The position numbers and the translations under genes are program-made. A stretch of 64,000 nucleotides of DNA from Corella eumyota (Eukaryota > Chordata > Ascidiacea > Phlebobranchia > Corellidae), in assembly GCA_963082875.1 (NCBI GenBank), contig OY720099.1, positions 9,920,001-9,984,000 of the forward strand, written 5' to 3'. Of this stretch, positions 14,076 through 26,308 are shown piece after piece (position 1 is the first letter of the stretch; each line of letters starts with the position of its first letter). The notes under the pieces are model-generated. The model had not been told where the DNA came from, did no database searches, and saw only the letters and a program-made list of their open reading frames with translations.

Positions 14076-16321
14076 ACCATTCTCACCATTCTCATCATCC
14101 TCATCATCCTCACCAACCTCACCATTCTTACTATCTTCACCATTCTCAGCATTATCAGCATGCCCTCCATACTCCCTATTCTCTCCATCTTCACCATCTT
14201 CTCCATCTTCACCATCCTTACCGTCATCACCATTCTCATCATCCTCACTATCCTCACCATCTTTACAATCTTCATCATCCTTATCATCCTCATCATTTTT
14301 ATCATCCTCACTATCCTCATCAACCTCAACATCCACACCATTCCTAAAATCCTCACTATCCTTATCATAATTACCATCCTCACCATCCTCACCATTCTCA
14401 CCATCCTTACCATTATCACCATCCTCAACATCCTTACCAATCTTATCATCCTCATCATCTTCATCATCCTTATCATCTTCATCATCCTCATCATCCCCAT
14501 TAACCTCATCATTCTCATCATCCTTATCATCCTCATCATCTTCACCATCCTCACCATCCCCACCATCCTCACCATTCTCACATCCCAACAATCTTCACCA
14601 TTCTCATTCTTACCATCCTTAGCATCCTCACCATTCTCATCATCTTCATCAACCTCATCATCCTCACCATCCTCACCATCCCAACCATTCTCACCATTCT
14701 CACCATCCTCACCATCCTCACCTTCCTCACCAACCTCACCAACCTCATAATCCTCACCATCCCCACCGTCTTCACCATCCTCATCATCCTTATCATTTTT
14801 ATCATCCTTATCAACATCATCATCTTTATCAACATCATCATCCTTATCATCCACATTTTCCTGATCATCCTCATCATCCTTATCAGCCTCAATTAAGGAT
14901 GATGATGTTGATAAGGATGATATCATCCTCATCATTTTCAACATCCTCACCATTCGCAACTTTATCGCCATCCCCACCATCCTCACCATCCTTACCGTTA
15001 TCACCATCCTCATCATCCTCATCATCCTCATCATCCTCATTATCCTCATTATCCTGATCATCCTTATAATCCTTATCATCCATATCATCCTCATCATTTT
15101 TATCATCTTTATCATTCTCATCATCCTCAACATCTTCACCATTATCAACATTCTCACTATCCTCAGCATCCTCACCATTCTCACTATCTTCACTATCCTC
15201 ACCATCTTCACAATCTTCACCATCCTCACCATTCACATCATCCTTATTAACCTCATCAACCTCATCATCCACACTATTGCCAAAATCCTCACCATCCTTA
15301 TCATCCTTACCATCCTCACCATCCTCACCATCCTCACCATTCTCACCATCCTTACCATCCTCACCATCCTCACCATCATCAACATCATTACCATTCTTAT
15401 TATCCTCATCATCTTCATCATCCTTATAATCCTCATCATCCTCATCATCCTCATCATCTTTATCATCCTTATAATCTTCACCTTTTTCAACATCCTCACC
15501 ACCCCCACCATTCTCACCATTCTCACATCCCAAACATCTTTACCATTCTCATTCTTACCATCCTTACCATCCTCATCATCTTCATCAACCTCATCATCCT
15601 CACCATTATCACCATGCTCTCCATCCTTCCTATTCTCTTCATCCTCACCAACCTCACCATCCTATCTATCCTCACCAACTTCACCGTTATCACCATCTTC
15701 GTCATCCTCATCATCCTCATAATCCTCATCATCCTTATCATCCTCATCATCCATATCATTTTCATCATCCTCATCATCTTCATCATCCTCATCATCCGTA
15801 TCATCCTCATCATCCTCATCATCTTCACCATCCTCACCATCCTTACCATCCTCACCATATTCTCCACCCTTACAATCCATACCATCCTCACCATCCTCAC
15901 GTTTATCACTATCCTCACTATCCTCACAATCCTCACCATCCTCACAATTCTCACCATCCTAACCATCGTCACCTACTTCATTATTCTCACCATCCTTACC
16001 ATTGTCAACATCCTCAACATGCTCACCATCCTCACCATCCTCACCATCCTCACCATCCTTACCATCCGCACCATCCTCACCATCCTCACTATCCTCACCA
16101 TCCTCACCAACCTCACCGTCATCACCGTCCTTACCGTCCTCATCATCTTCATCATCCTCAACAACATCATCATCCTAATCATCCTTCTTATCCTCATCAA
16201 CCTCATCATCCTCATCATCTTCATCATACCCATCATCCTCAACATATTCACCAAACTCACCATAATCATCATTCTCACTATCCTCAGCATCCTCACCATA
16301 CCCACTATCTTCACTATTCTC
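14076..16321 (-). repeat. Copy 2 of the 2,246-bp tandem duplication
   Basis: This is the downstream partner of 11,830-14,075. Beyond about 16,321 the sequence (CACCATCTTCACAATCC) no longer matches what follows copy 1 (CACCATTCTCACCATTCTC). Its last 800 bp are also the start of the 4,830-bp duplication, so the two amplification events overlap in space and must have occurred in sequence. Confidence 0.85.
14826..14929. repeat. Inverted cassette 4
   Basis: Perfect 20-bp arms lie at 14,826-14,845 and 14,895-14,914 with a 49-bp spacer. A 16-bp perfect palindrome, AGGATGATATCATCCT, is at 14,914-14,929. A second small inverted repeat, CCT-CAATTA-AGG with flanking pairing, marks the upstream edge of the cassette. 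It is the 2,246-bp partner of cassette 3. Confidence 0.93.
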
Positions 16322-17611
16322 ACCATCTTCACAATCCTCACCATCCTCACCATTCGCATCATTCTCATTATCTTCATCAACTTCAACATCCACACCATTC
16401 CCAAAATCCTCACCATCCTTATCATCCTTATCATTTTCACCATCCTCACCATTCTCACCATCCTTACTATCTTCACCAAATTCTCCATCCTTACAATCCT
16501 TACCATCCTCACCATCCTCACTATCCTCACCATCCTCACCATCCTCACCATCCTCACCATTCTCACCATCCTCACCATCCTCACCATTATCACCATCCTC
16601 ACTATCCTCAGCATCATCACCTTTATCACTATCCTCACTATCCTCACCATCCTCACAATTCTCACCATCCTCACCATTCTTAACATCCTTACAATCCTCA
16701 CCATCCTCACTATTCTCACCATCTTTACCATCTTCACCATTCTTAACATCCTTTTAATTCTTATCATCCTCATCATCCTTAACATCCATATCATCCTCAT
16801 CATCCTCATCATCCCCATTAACCTTATCATTCTCATCATCCTCATTATCCTCATCATTTTCACCATCCTCACCATCCCCACCATCCTCACCATTTTCACA
16901 TCCCAACCATCTTCACCCTTCTCATTTTTATCATTCTTACCATCCTCATCATCCTCATCATCTTCATCAACCTCATCATCCTCACCATTTTTACCATCCT
17001 CACCATCCTCACCTTCTTCACCATCCTCACCAACCTCACCAACCTCATCATCCTCACCATCCCCACTGTCTTCACCATCCTCATCATCCTCATCAGCCTC
17101 ATCATTCTTATAATTTTTATCATCCTTATCAAAATCATCATCCTTACCATCCACATTTTCGTTATCATCTTCATCATCCTCATCATCCTCATCAGCCTCA
17201 TCATCTTCATCATCCTCAACATCCTTACCATCCGCACCATCCTAACTATCTTCATCATCCTCATCATCCACATCATCCTCATCATCCTCACCATCTTCAA
17301 CATTCTCACTATCCTCACCATTCGCAACTTTATCACCATCCTCACAATCCTCACCATCTTCACCATCTTCTCCATTCTTTCCATCCTCACCATCCTCACC
17401 GTCCTCATCATCCTCACCATTCTCACCATCCTCACCATTCTCCTCATCCTCATCATCCTCACCAACCTCACCATTCTTACTATCTTCACCATTCTCAGCA
17501 TTATCACCATGCTCTCCATCCTCCCTATTCTCTCCATCTTCACCATCCCCACCGTCTTCACCATCCTCATCATCCTTATCATTTTTATCATCCTTATCAA
17601 CATCATCATCT

Positions 17612-17715
17612 TTATCAACATCATCATCCTTATCATCCACATTTTCCTGATCATCCTCATCATCCTCATCAGCCTCAATTAAGGATGATGATGTTGATAA
17701 GGATGATATCATCCT
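17612..17715. repeat. Inverted cassette 5
   Basis: Perfect 20-bp arms lie at 17,612-17,631 and 17,681-17,700 with a 49-bp spacer, followed by the 16-bp palindrome at 17,700-17,715. An ATG inside the inverted segment (17,685) opens a long artefactual frame that begins His-Pro and drifts into Ile-Leu-Thr. Confidence 0.93.
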
Positions 17716-17769
17716 CATCATTTTCAACATCCTCACCATTCGCAACTTTATTGCCATCCCCACCATCCT

Positions 17770-18855
17770 CACCACCCCCACCATTCTCACCATTCTCACA
17801 TCCCAAACATCTTCACCATTCTCATTCTTACTATCCTTACCATCCTCATCATCTTCATCAACCTCATCATCCTCACCTTTATCACCATGCTCTCCATCCT
17901 TCCTATTCTCTTCAACCTCACCAACCTCATCATCCTATCCATCCTCACCAACCTCACCGTTATCACCATCTTCGTCATCCTCATCATCCTCATAATCCTC
18001 ATCATCCTTATCATCCTCATCATCCATATCATTTTCATCATCCTCATCATCTTCATCATCCTCATCATTCGTATCATTCTCATCATCCTCATCATCTTCA
18101 CCATCCTCACCATCCTTACCATCCTCAACATATTCTCCACCCTTACAATCCTTACCATCCTCACCATCCTCACGTTTATCACTATCCTCACTATCCTCAC
18201 AATCCTCACCATCCTCACAATTCTCACCATCCTAACCATCGTCACCTACTTTATCATCCTCACCATCCTCACCATTCTCAACATCCTCAACATGCTCACC
18301 ATCCTCACCATCCTCACCATCCTCACCATCCTTACCATCCGCACCATCCTCACCATCCTAACCATCCTCACTATTCTCACCATCCTCACCAACCTCACTG
18401 TCATCACCGTCCTCACCGTCCTCATCATCTTTATCATCCTCATCAACATCATCATCCTAATCATCCTTATTATCCTCATCAACCTCATCATCCTCATCAT
18501 CTTCATCATACCCATCATCCTCAACATCTTCACCAAACTCACCATAATCATCATTCTCACTATCCTCAGCATCCTCACCATTCCCACTATCTTCACTATT
18601 CTCACCATCTTCACAATCCTCACTATCCTCACCATTCTCATCATCCTCATTATCTTCATCAACTTCAACATCCACACCATTCGCAAAATCCTCACCATCC
18701 TTATCATCCTTATCATCATCACCATCCTCACCATTCTCACCATCCTTACTATCTTCACTATATTCTCCATCCTTACAATCCTTACCATCCTCACCATCCT
18801 CACTATCCTCACCATCCTCACCATCCTCACCATCCTCACCATCCTCACCATCCTC
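17770..18855 (-). repeat. Unit of a 1,175-bp sub-repeat (first copy)
   Basis: This block runs from the CACCACCCCCACCATTCTC boundary through ATGCTCTCCATCC (17,887), ACGTTTATCACTATCC (about 18,173) and CATACCCATCATCC to about 18,855. It recurs 1,175 bp downstream. The family defined by its first 450 bp has nine members, starting near 13,277, 15,523, 17,796, 18,971, 20,353, 22,626, 23,801, 26,821 and 27,978. All nine lie in the left arm. Confidence 0.8.
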
Positions 18856-18944
18856 ACCATCCTCACCATCCTCACCATCCTCACCATCCTCATCATCCTC
18901 ATCATCTTTATCATCCTTATCATCCTCACCATCTTCACCATCCT

Positions 18945-20030
18945 CACCACCCCCACCATTCTCACCATTCTCACATCCCAAACTTCTTCACCATTCTCAT
19001 TCTTACTATCCTTACCATCCTCATCATCTTCATCAACCTCATCATTCTCACCATTATCACCATGCTCTCCATCCTTCCTATTCTCTTCATCCTCACCAAC
19101 CTCACCATCCTATCTATCCCCACCAACCTCACCGTTATCACCATCTTCGTCATCCTCATCATCCTCATAATCCTCATCATCCTTATCATTCTCATCATCC
19201 ATATCATTTTCATCATCCTCATCATCTTCATCATCCTCATCATCCGTATCATCCTCATCATCCTCATCATCTTCACCATCCTCACCATCCTTACCATCCT
19301 CATCATATTCTCCACCCTTACAATCCTTACCATCCTCACCATCCTCACGTTTATCACTATCCTCACTATCCTCACAATCCTCACCATCCTCACAATTCTC
19401 ACCATCCTAACCATCGTCACCTACTTTATCATCCTCACCATCCTCACCATTCTCAACATCCTCAACATGCTCACCATCCTCACCATCCTCACCATCCTCA
19501 CCATCCTCACCATTCTTACCATCCGCACCATCCTCACCATCCTCACCATCCTCACTATCCTCACCATCCTCACCAACCTCACTGTCATCACCGTCCTCAC
19601 CGTCCTCATCATCTTTATCATCCTCATCAACATCATCATCCTAATCATCCTTATTATCCTCATCAACCTCATCATCCTCATCATCTTCATCATACCCATC
19701 ATCCTCAACATCTTCACCAAACTCACCATAATCATCATTCTCACTATCCTCAGCATCCTCACCATTCCCACTATCTTCACTATTCTCACCATCTTCACAA
19801 TCCCCACCATCCTCACCATTCTCATCATCCTCATTATCTTCATCAACTTCAACATCCACACCATTCCCAAAATCCTCACCATCCTTATCATCCTTATCAT
19901 CATCACCATCCTCACCATTCTCACAATCCTTACTATCTTCACCATATTCTCCATCCTTACAATCCTTACCATCCTCACCATCCTCACTATCCTCACCATC
20001 CTCACCATCCTCACCATCCTCACCATCCTC
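18945..20030 (-). repeat. Unit of the 1,175-bp sub-repeat (second copy)
   Basis: This is the partner of 17,770-18,855. After about 20,030 it continues with a distinct tail (CTATCTTCACAATCC, then TTTATCACTATCC) that the first copy lacks. Both sub-repeats are contained in the 4,830-bp duplication and recur at about 22,600-24,860. Confidence 0.8.
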
Positions 20031-20349
20031 ACTATCTTCACAATCCTCACTATCCTCAGCATCCTCACCTTTATCACTATCCTCACTATCCTCACCATCC
20101 TCACAATTCTCACCATCCTAACCATCCTCACCAACTTCATCATCCTCACCATCCATACCATCCTCAACATTCTCAACATCCTCACCATCCTCACCATCTT
20201 CACCATCCTTACCATCCACACCATCCTCACCATCCTCACTATCCTCACTATCCTCACTATCCTCACTTTCCTCACCATCTTCACCATTCTCACTTTCTTC
20301 GCTATCTTCACCATCTTAACAATCCTCACCATCCTCACCATTCTCATCA

Positions 20350-23300
20350 TTCTCACATCCCAAACATCTTTACCATTCTCATTCTTACCATCCTTACCAT
20401 CCTCATCATCTTCATCAACCTCATCATCCTCACCATTATCACCATGCTCTCCATCCTTCCTATTCTCTTCATCCTCACCAACCTCACCATCCTATCTATC
20501 CTCACCAACTTCACCGTTATCACCATCTTCGTCATCCTCATCATCCTCATAATCCTCATCATCCTTATCATCCTCATCATCCATATCATTTTCATCATCC
20601 TCATCATCTTCATCATCCTCATCATCCGTATCATCCTCATCATCCTCATCATCTTCACCATCTTCACCATCCTTACCATCCTCACCATATTCTCCACCCT
20701 TACAATCCATACCATCCTCACCATCCTCACGTTTATCACTATCCTCACTATCCTCACAATCCTCACCATCCTCACAATTCTCACCATCCTAACCATCGTC
20801 ACCTACTTCATTATTCTCACCATCCTTACCATTGTCAACATCCTCAACATGCTCACCATCCTCACCATCCTCACCATCCTCACCATCCTTACCATCCGCA
20901 CCATCTTCACCATCCTCACTATCCTCACCATCCTCACCAACCTCACCGTCATCACCGTCCTTACCGTCCTCATCATCTTCATCATCCTCAACAACATCAT
21001 CATCCTAATCATCCTTCTTATCCTCATCAACCTCATCATCCTCATCATCTTCATCATACCCATCATCCTCAACATCTTCACCAAACTCACCATAATCATC
21101 ATTCTCACTATCCTCAGCATCCTCACCATACCCACTATCTTCACTATTCTCACCATCTTCACAATCCTCACCATCCTCACCATTCGCATCATTCTCATTA
21201 TCTTCATCAACTTCAACATCCACACCATTCCCAAAATCCTCACCATCCTTATCATCCTTATCATCCTCACCATCCTCACCATTCTCACCATCCTTACTAT
21301 CTTCACCAAATTCTCCATCCTTACAATCCTTACCATCCTCACCATCCTCACTATCCTCACCATCCTCACCATCCTCACCATCCTCACCATTCTCACCATC
21401 CTCACCATCCTCACCATTATCACCATCCTCACTATCCTCAGCATCCTCACCTTTATCACTATCCTCACTATCCTCACCATCCTCACAATTCTCACCATCC
21501 TCACCATTCTTAACATCCTTACAATCCTCACCATCCTCACTATTCTCACCATCTTTACCATCTTCACCATTCTTAACATCCTTTTAATTCTTATCATCCT
21601 CATCATCCTTAACATCCATATCATCCTCATCACCCTCATCATCCCCATTAACCTTATCATTCTCATCATCCTCATTATCCTCATCATTTTCACCATCCTC
21701 ACCATCCCCACCATCCTCACCATTTTCACATCCCAACCATCTTCACCATTCTCATTTTTATCATTCTTACCATCCTCATCATCCTCATCATCTTCATCAA
21801 CCTCATCATCCTCACCATTTTTACCATCCTCACCATCCTCACCTTCTTCACCATCCTCACCAACCTCACCAACCTCATCATCCTCACCATCCCCACTGTC
21901 TTCACCATCCTCATCATCCTCATCAGCCTCATCATTCTTATAATTTTTATCATCCTTATCAAAATCATCATCCTTACCATCCACATTTTCGTTATCATCT
22001 TCATCATCCTCATCATCCTCATCAGCCTCATCATCCTCATCATCCTCAACATCCTTACCATCCGCACCATCCTAACTATCTTCATCATCCTCATCATCCA
22101 CATCATCCTCATCATCCTCACCATCTTCAACATTCTCACTATCCTCACCATTCGCAACTTTATCACCATCCTCACAATCCTCACCATCTTCACCATCTTC
22201 TCCATTCTTTCCATTCTCACCATCCTCACCGTCCTCATCATCCTCACCATTCTCACCATCCTCACCATTCTCTTCATCCTCATCATCCTCACCAACCTCA
22301 CCATTCTTACTATCTTCACCATTCTCAGCATTATCACCATGCTCTCCATCCTCCCTATTCTCTCCATCTTCACCATCCCCACCGTCTTCACCATCCTCAT
22401 CATCCTTATCATTTTTATCATCCTTATCAACATCATCATCTTTATCAACATCATCATCCTTATTATTCACATTTTCCTGATCATCCTCATCATCCTCATC
22501 AGCCTCAATTAAGGATGATGATGTTGATAAGGATGATATCATCCTCATCATTTTCAACATCCTCACCATTCGCAACTTTATTGCCATCCCCACCATCCTC
22601 ACCACCCCCACCATTCTCACCATTCTCACATCCCAAACATCTTCACCATTCTCATTCTTACTATCCTTACCATCCTCATCATCTTCATCAACCTCATCAT
22701 CCTCACCTTTATCACCATGCTCTCCATCCTTCCTATTCTCTTCAACCTCACCAACCTCATCATCCTATCCATCCTCACCAACCTCACCGTTATCACCATC
22801 TTCGTCATCCTCATCATCCTCATAATCCTCATCATCCTTATCATCCTCATCATCCATATCATTTTCATCATCCTCATCATCTTCATCATCCTCATCATCC
22901 GTATCATTCTCATCATCCTCATCATCTTTACCATCCTCACCATCCTTACCATCCTCAACATATTCTCCACCCTTACAATCCTTACCATCCTCACCATCCT
23001 CACGTTTATCACTATCCTCACTATCCTCACAATCCTCACCATCCTCACAATTCTCACCATCCTAACCATCGTCACCTACTTTATCATCCTCACCATCCTC
23101 ACCATTCTCAACATCCTCAACATGCTCACCATCCTCACCATCCTCACCATCCTCACCATCCTTACCATCCGCACCATCCTCACCATCCTAACCATCCTCA
23201 CTATTCTCACCATCCTCACCAACCTCACTGTCATCACCGTCCTCACCGTCCTCATCATCTTTATCATCCTCATCAACATCATCATCCTAATCATCCTTAT

Positions 23301-25179
23301 TATCCTCATCAACCTCATCATCCTCATCATCTTCATCATACCCATCATCCTCAACATCTTCACCAAACTCACCATAATCATCATTCTCACTATCCTCAGC
23401 ATCCTCACCATTCCCACTATCTTCACTATTCTCACCATCTTCACAATCCTCACTATCCTCACCATTCTCATCATCCTCATTATCTTCATCAACTTCAACA
23501 TCCACACCATTCGCAAAATCCTCACCATCCTTATCATCCTTATCATCATCACCATCCTCACCATTCTCACCATCCTTACTATCTTCACCATATTCTCCAT
23601 CCTTACAATCCTTACCATCCTCACCATCCTCACTATCCTCACCATCCTCACCATCCTCACCATCCTCACCATCCTCACCATCCTCACCATCCTCACCATC
23701 CTCACCATCCTCACCATCCTCATCATCCTCATCATCTTTATCATCCTTATCATCCTCACCATCTTCACCATCCTCACCACCCCCACCATTCTCACCATTC
23801 TCACATCCCAAACTTCTTCACCATTCTCATTCTTACTATCCTTACCATCCTCATCATCTTCATCAACCTCATCATTCTCACCATTATCACCATGCTCTCC
23901 ATCCTTCCTATTCTCTTCATCCTCACCAACCTCACCATCCTATCTATCCTCACCAACCTCACCGTTATCACCATCTTCGTCATCCTCATCATCCTCATAA
24001 TCCTCATCATCCTTATCATCCTCATCATCCATATCATTTTCATCATCCTCATCATCTTCATCATCCTCATCATCCGTATCATCCTCATCATCCTCATTAT
24101 CTTCACCATCCTCACCATCCTTACCATCCTCATCATATTCTCCACCCTTACAATCCTTACCATCCTCACCATCCTCACGTTTATCACTATCCTCACTATC
24201 CTCACAATCCTCACCATCCTCACAATTCTCACCATCCTAACCATCGTCACCTACTTTATCATCCTCACCATCCTCACCATTCTCAACATCCTCAACATGC
24301 TCACCATCCTCACCATCCTCACCATCCTCACCATCCTCACCATCCTTACCATCCGCACCATCCTCACCATCCTCACCATCCTCACTATCCTCACCATCCT
24401 CACCAACCTCACTGTCATCACCGTCCTCACCGTCCTCATCATCTTTATCATCCTCATCAACATCATCATCCTAATCATCCTTATTATCCTCATCAACCTC
24501 ATCATCCTCATCATCTTCATCATACCCATAATCCTCAACATCTTCACCAAACTCACCATAATCATCATTCTCACTATCCTCAGCATCCTCACCATTCCCA
24601 CTATCTTCACTATTCTCACCATCTTCACAATCCCCACCATCCTCACCATTCTCATCATCCTCATTATCTTCATCAACTTCAACATCCACACCATTCCCAA
24701 AATCCTCACCATCCTTATCATCCTTATCATCATCACCATCCTCACCATTCTCACAATCCTTACTATCTTCACCATATTCTCCATCCTTACAATCCTTACC
24801 ATCCTCACCATCCTCACTATCCTCACCATCCTCACCATCCTCACCATCCTCACCATCCTCACCATCCTCACTATCTTCACAATCCTCACTATCCTCAGCA
24901 TCCTCACCTTTATCACTATCCTCACTATCCTCACCATCCTCACAATTCTCACCATCCTAACCATCCTCACCAACTTCATCATCCTCACCATCCATACCAT
25001 CCTCAACATTCTCAACATCCTCACCATCCTCACCATCTTCACCATCCTTACCATCCACACCATCCTCACCATCCTCACTATCCTCACTATCCTCACTATC
25101 CTCACTTTCCTCACCATCTTCACCATTCTCACTTTCTTCGCTATCTTCACCATCTTAACAATCCTCACCATCCTCACCA
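20350..25179 (-). repeat. Copy 2 of the 4,830-bp tandem duplication
   Basis: This is the head-to-tail partner of 15,520-20,349. Similarity stops near 25,180. There the sequence continues with CTCATCATCCTTATC where copy 1 ran into the CATCCCAAACATC landmark, so there are two copies and not three. The very high identity makes this one of the youngest events in the window. Confidence 0.92.
22442..22545. repeat. Inverted cassette 6
   Basis: Perfect 20-bp arms lie at 22,442-22,461 and 22,511-22,530 with a 49-bp spacer, and the palindrome is at 22,530-22,545. It lies exactly 4,830 bp from cassette 5 and is its duplicate. Confidence 0.93.
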
Positions 25180-26204
25180 TTCTCATCATCCTTATCATTC
25201 TCATTATCCTCATCAACCTCAACATCCACACCATTCCCAAAATCCTCACCATCCTTAACAACCTTACAATCCTCACCATCCTCACCATTTTCACCATCTT
25301 TACTATCTTCACCATCCTTAACATCCTTTTCATTCTTATCATCCTCATCATCCTCAACATCCATATCATCCTCATCATCCTCATCATCCCCATTAACCTT
25401 ATCATCCTCATCATCCTCATTATCCTCATCATTTTCACCATCCTCACCATCCTCACCATCCCCACCATCCTCACCATTTTCACATCCCAACCATCTTCAC
25501 TATTCTCATTTTTATCATTCTTACCATCCTCATCATCCTCATCATCTTCATCAACCTCATCATCCTCACCATTTTTACCATCCTCACCATCCTTACCTTC
25601 TTCACCATCCTCACCAACCTCACCAACCTCATCATCCTCACCAACCTTACTGTCTTCACCATCCTCATCATCCTCATCAGCCTCATCATTCTTATAATTT
25701 TTATCATCCTTATCAAAATCATCATCCTTACCATCCACATTTTCGTTATCATCTTCATCATCTTCATCATCCTCATCAGCCTCATCATCCTCATCATCCT
25801 CAACATCCTCACCATCCTCACCATCCGCACCATCCTAACTATCTTCATCATCCTCATCATCCACATCATCCTCATCATCCTCACCATCTTCAACATTCTC
25901 ACTATCCTCACCATTCGCAACTTTATCACCATCCTCACAATCCTCACCATCTTCACCATCTTCTCCATTCTTTCCATCCTCACCATCCTCACCGTCCTCA
26001 TCATCCTCACCATTCTCACCATCCTCACTATTCTCCTCATCCTCATCATCCTCACCAACTTCACCATTCTTACTATCTTCACCATTCTCAGCATTATCAC
26101 CATGCTCTCCATCCTCCCTATTCTCTCCATCTTCACCATCCCCACCGTCTTCACCATCCTCATCATCCTTATCATTTTTATCATCCTTATCAACATCATC
26201 ATCT

Positions 26205-26308
26205 TTATCAACATCATCATCCTTATCATCCACATTTTCCTGATCATCCTCATCATCCTCATCAGCCTCAATTAAGGATGATAATGTTGATAAGGATGAT
26301 ATCATCCT
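26205..26308. repeat. Inverted cassette 7
   Basis: The arms lie at 26,205-26,224 and 26,274-26,293, with one mismatch (GATAATG in the second arm). The spacer is 49 bp and the palindrome is at 26,293-26,308. Confidence 0.92.

Larger units (their letters stand above)
15520..20349 (-). repeat. Copy 1 of a 4,830-bp tandem duplication
   Basis: Every landmark from the CATCCCAAACATC junction near 15,525 to about 20,349 has a partner exactly 4,830 bp downstream. Examples are the cassette arm at 17,612 and 22,442, the phase-slip landmark at 17,798 and 22,628, and the ACGTTTATCAC block near 18,173 and 23,003. In the 1.5 kb starting at 15,614 I noticed only about 7-8 differences from the partner, roughly 99.5% identity by eye. 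One example is C at 15,833 against T at 20,663. The period is not a multiple of 9. Confidence 0.92.

Noticed and set aside
17685-20552. His-Pro-rich open frame beginning at 17,685 (and its copy at 22,515)
   Set aside because: CAT and CCT are the third reading of the same repeat. The frame starts inside an inverted cassette and changes to Ile-Leu-Thr further on.
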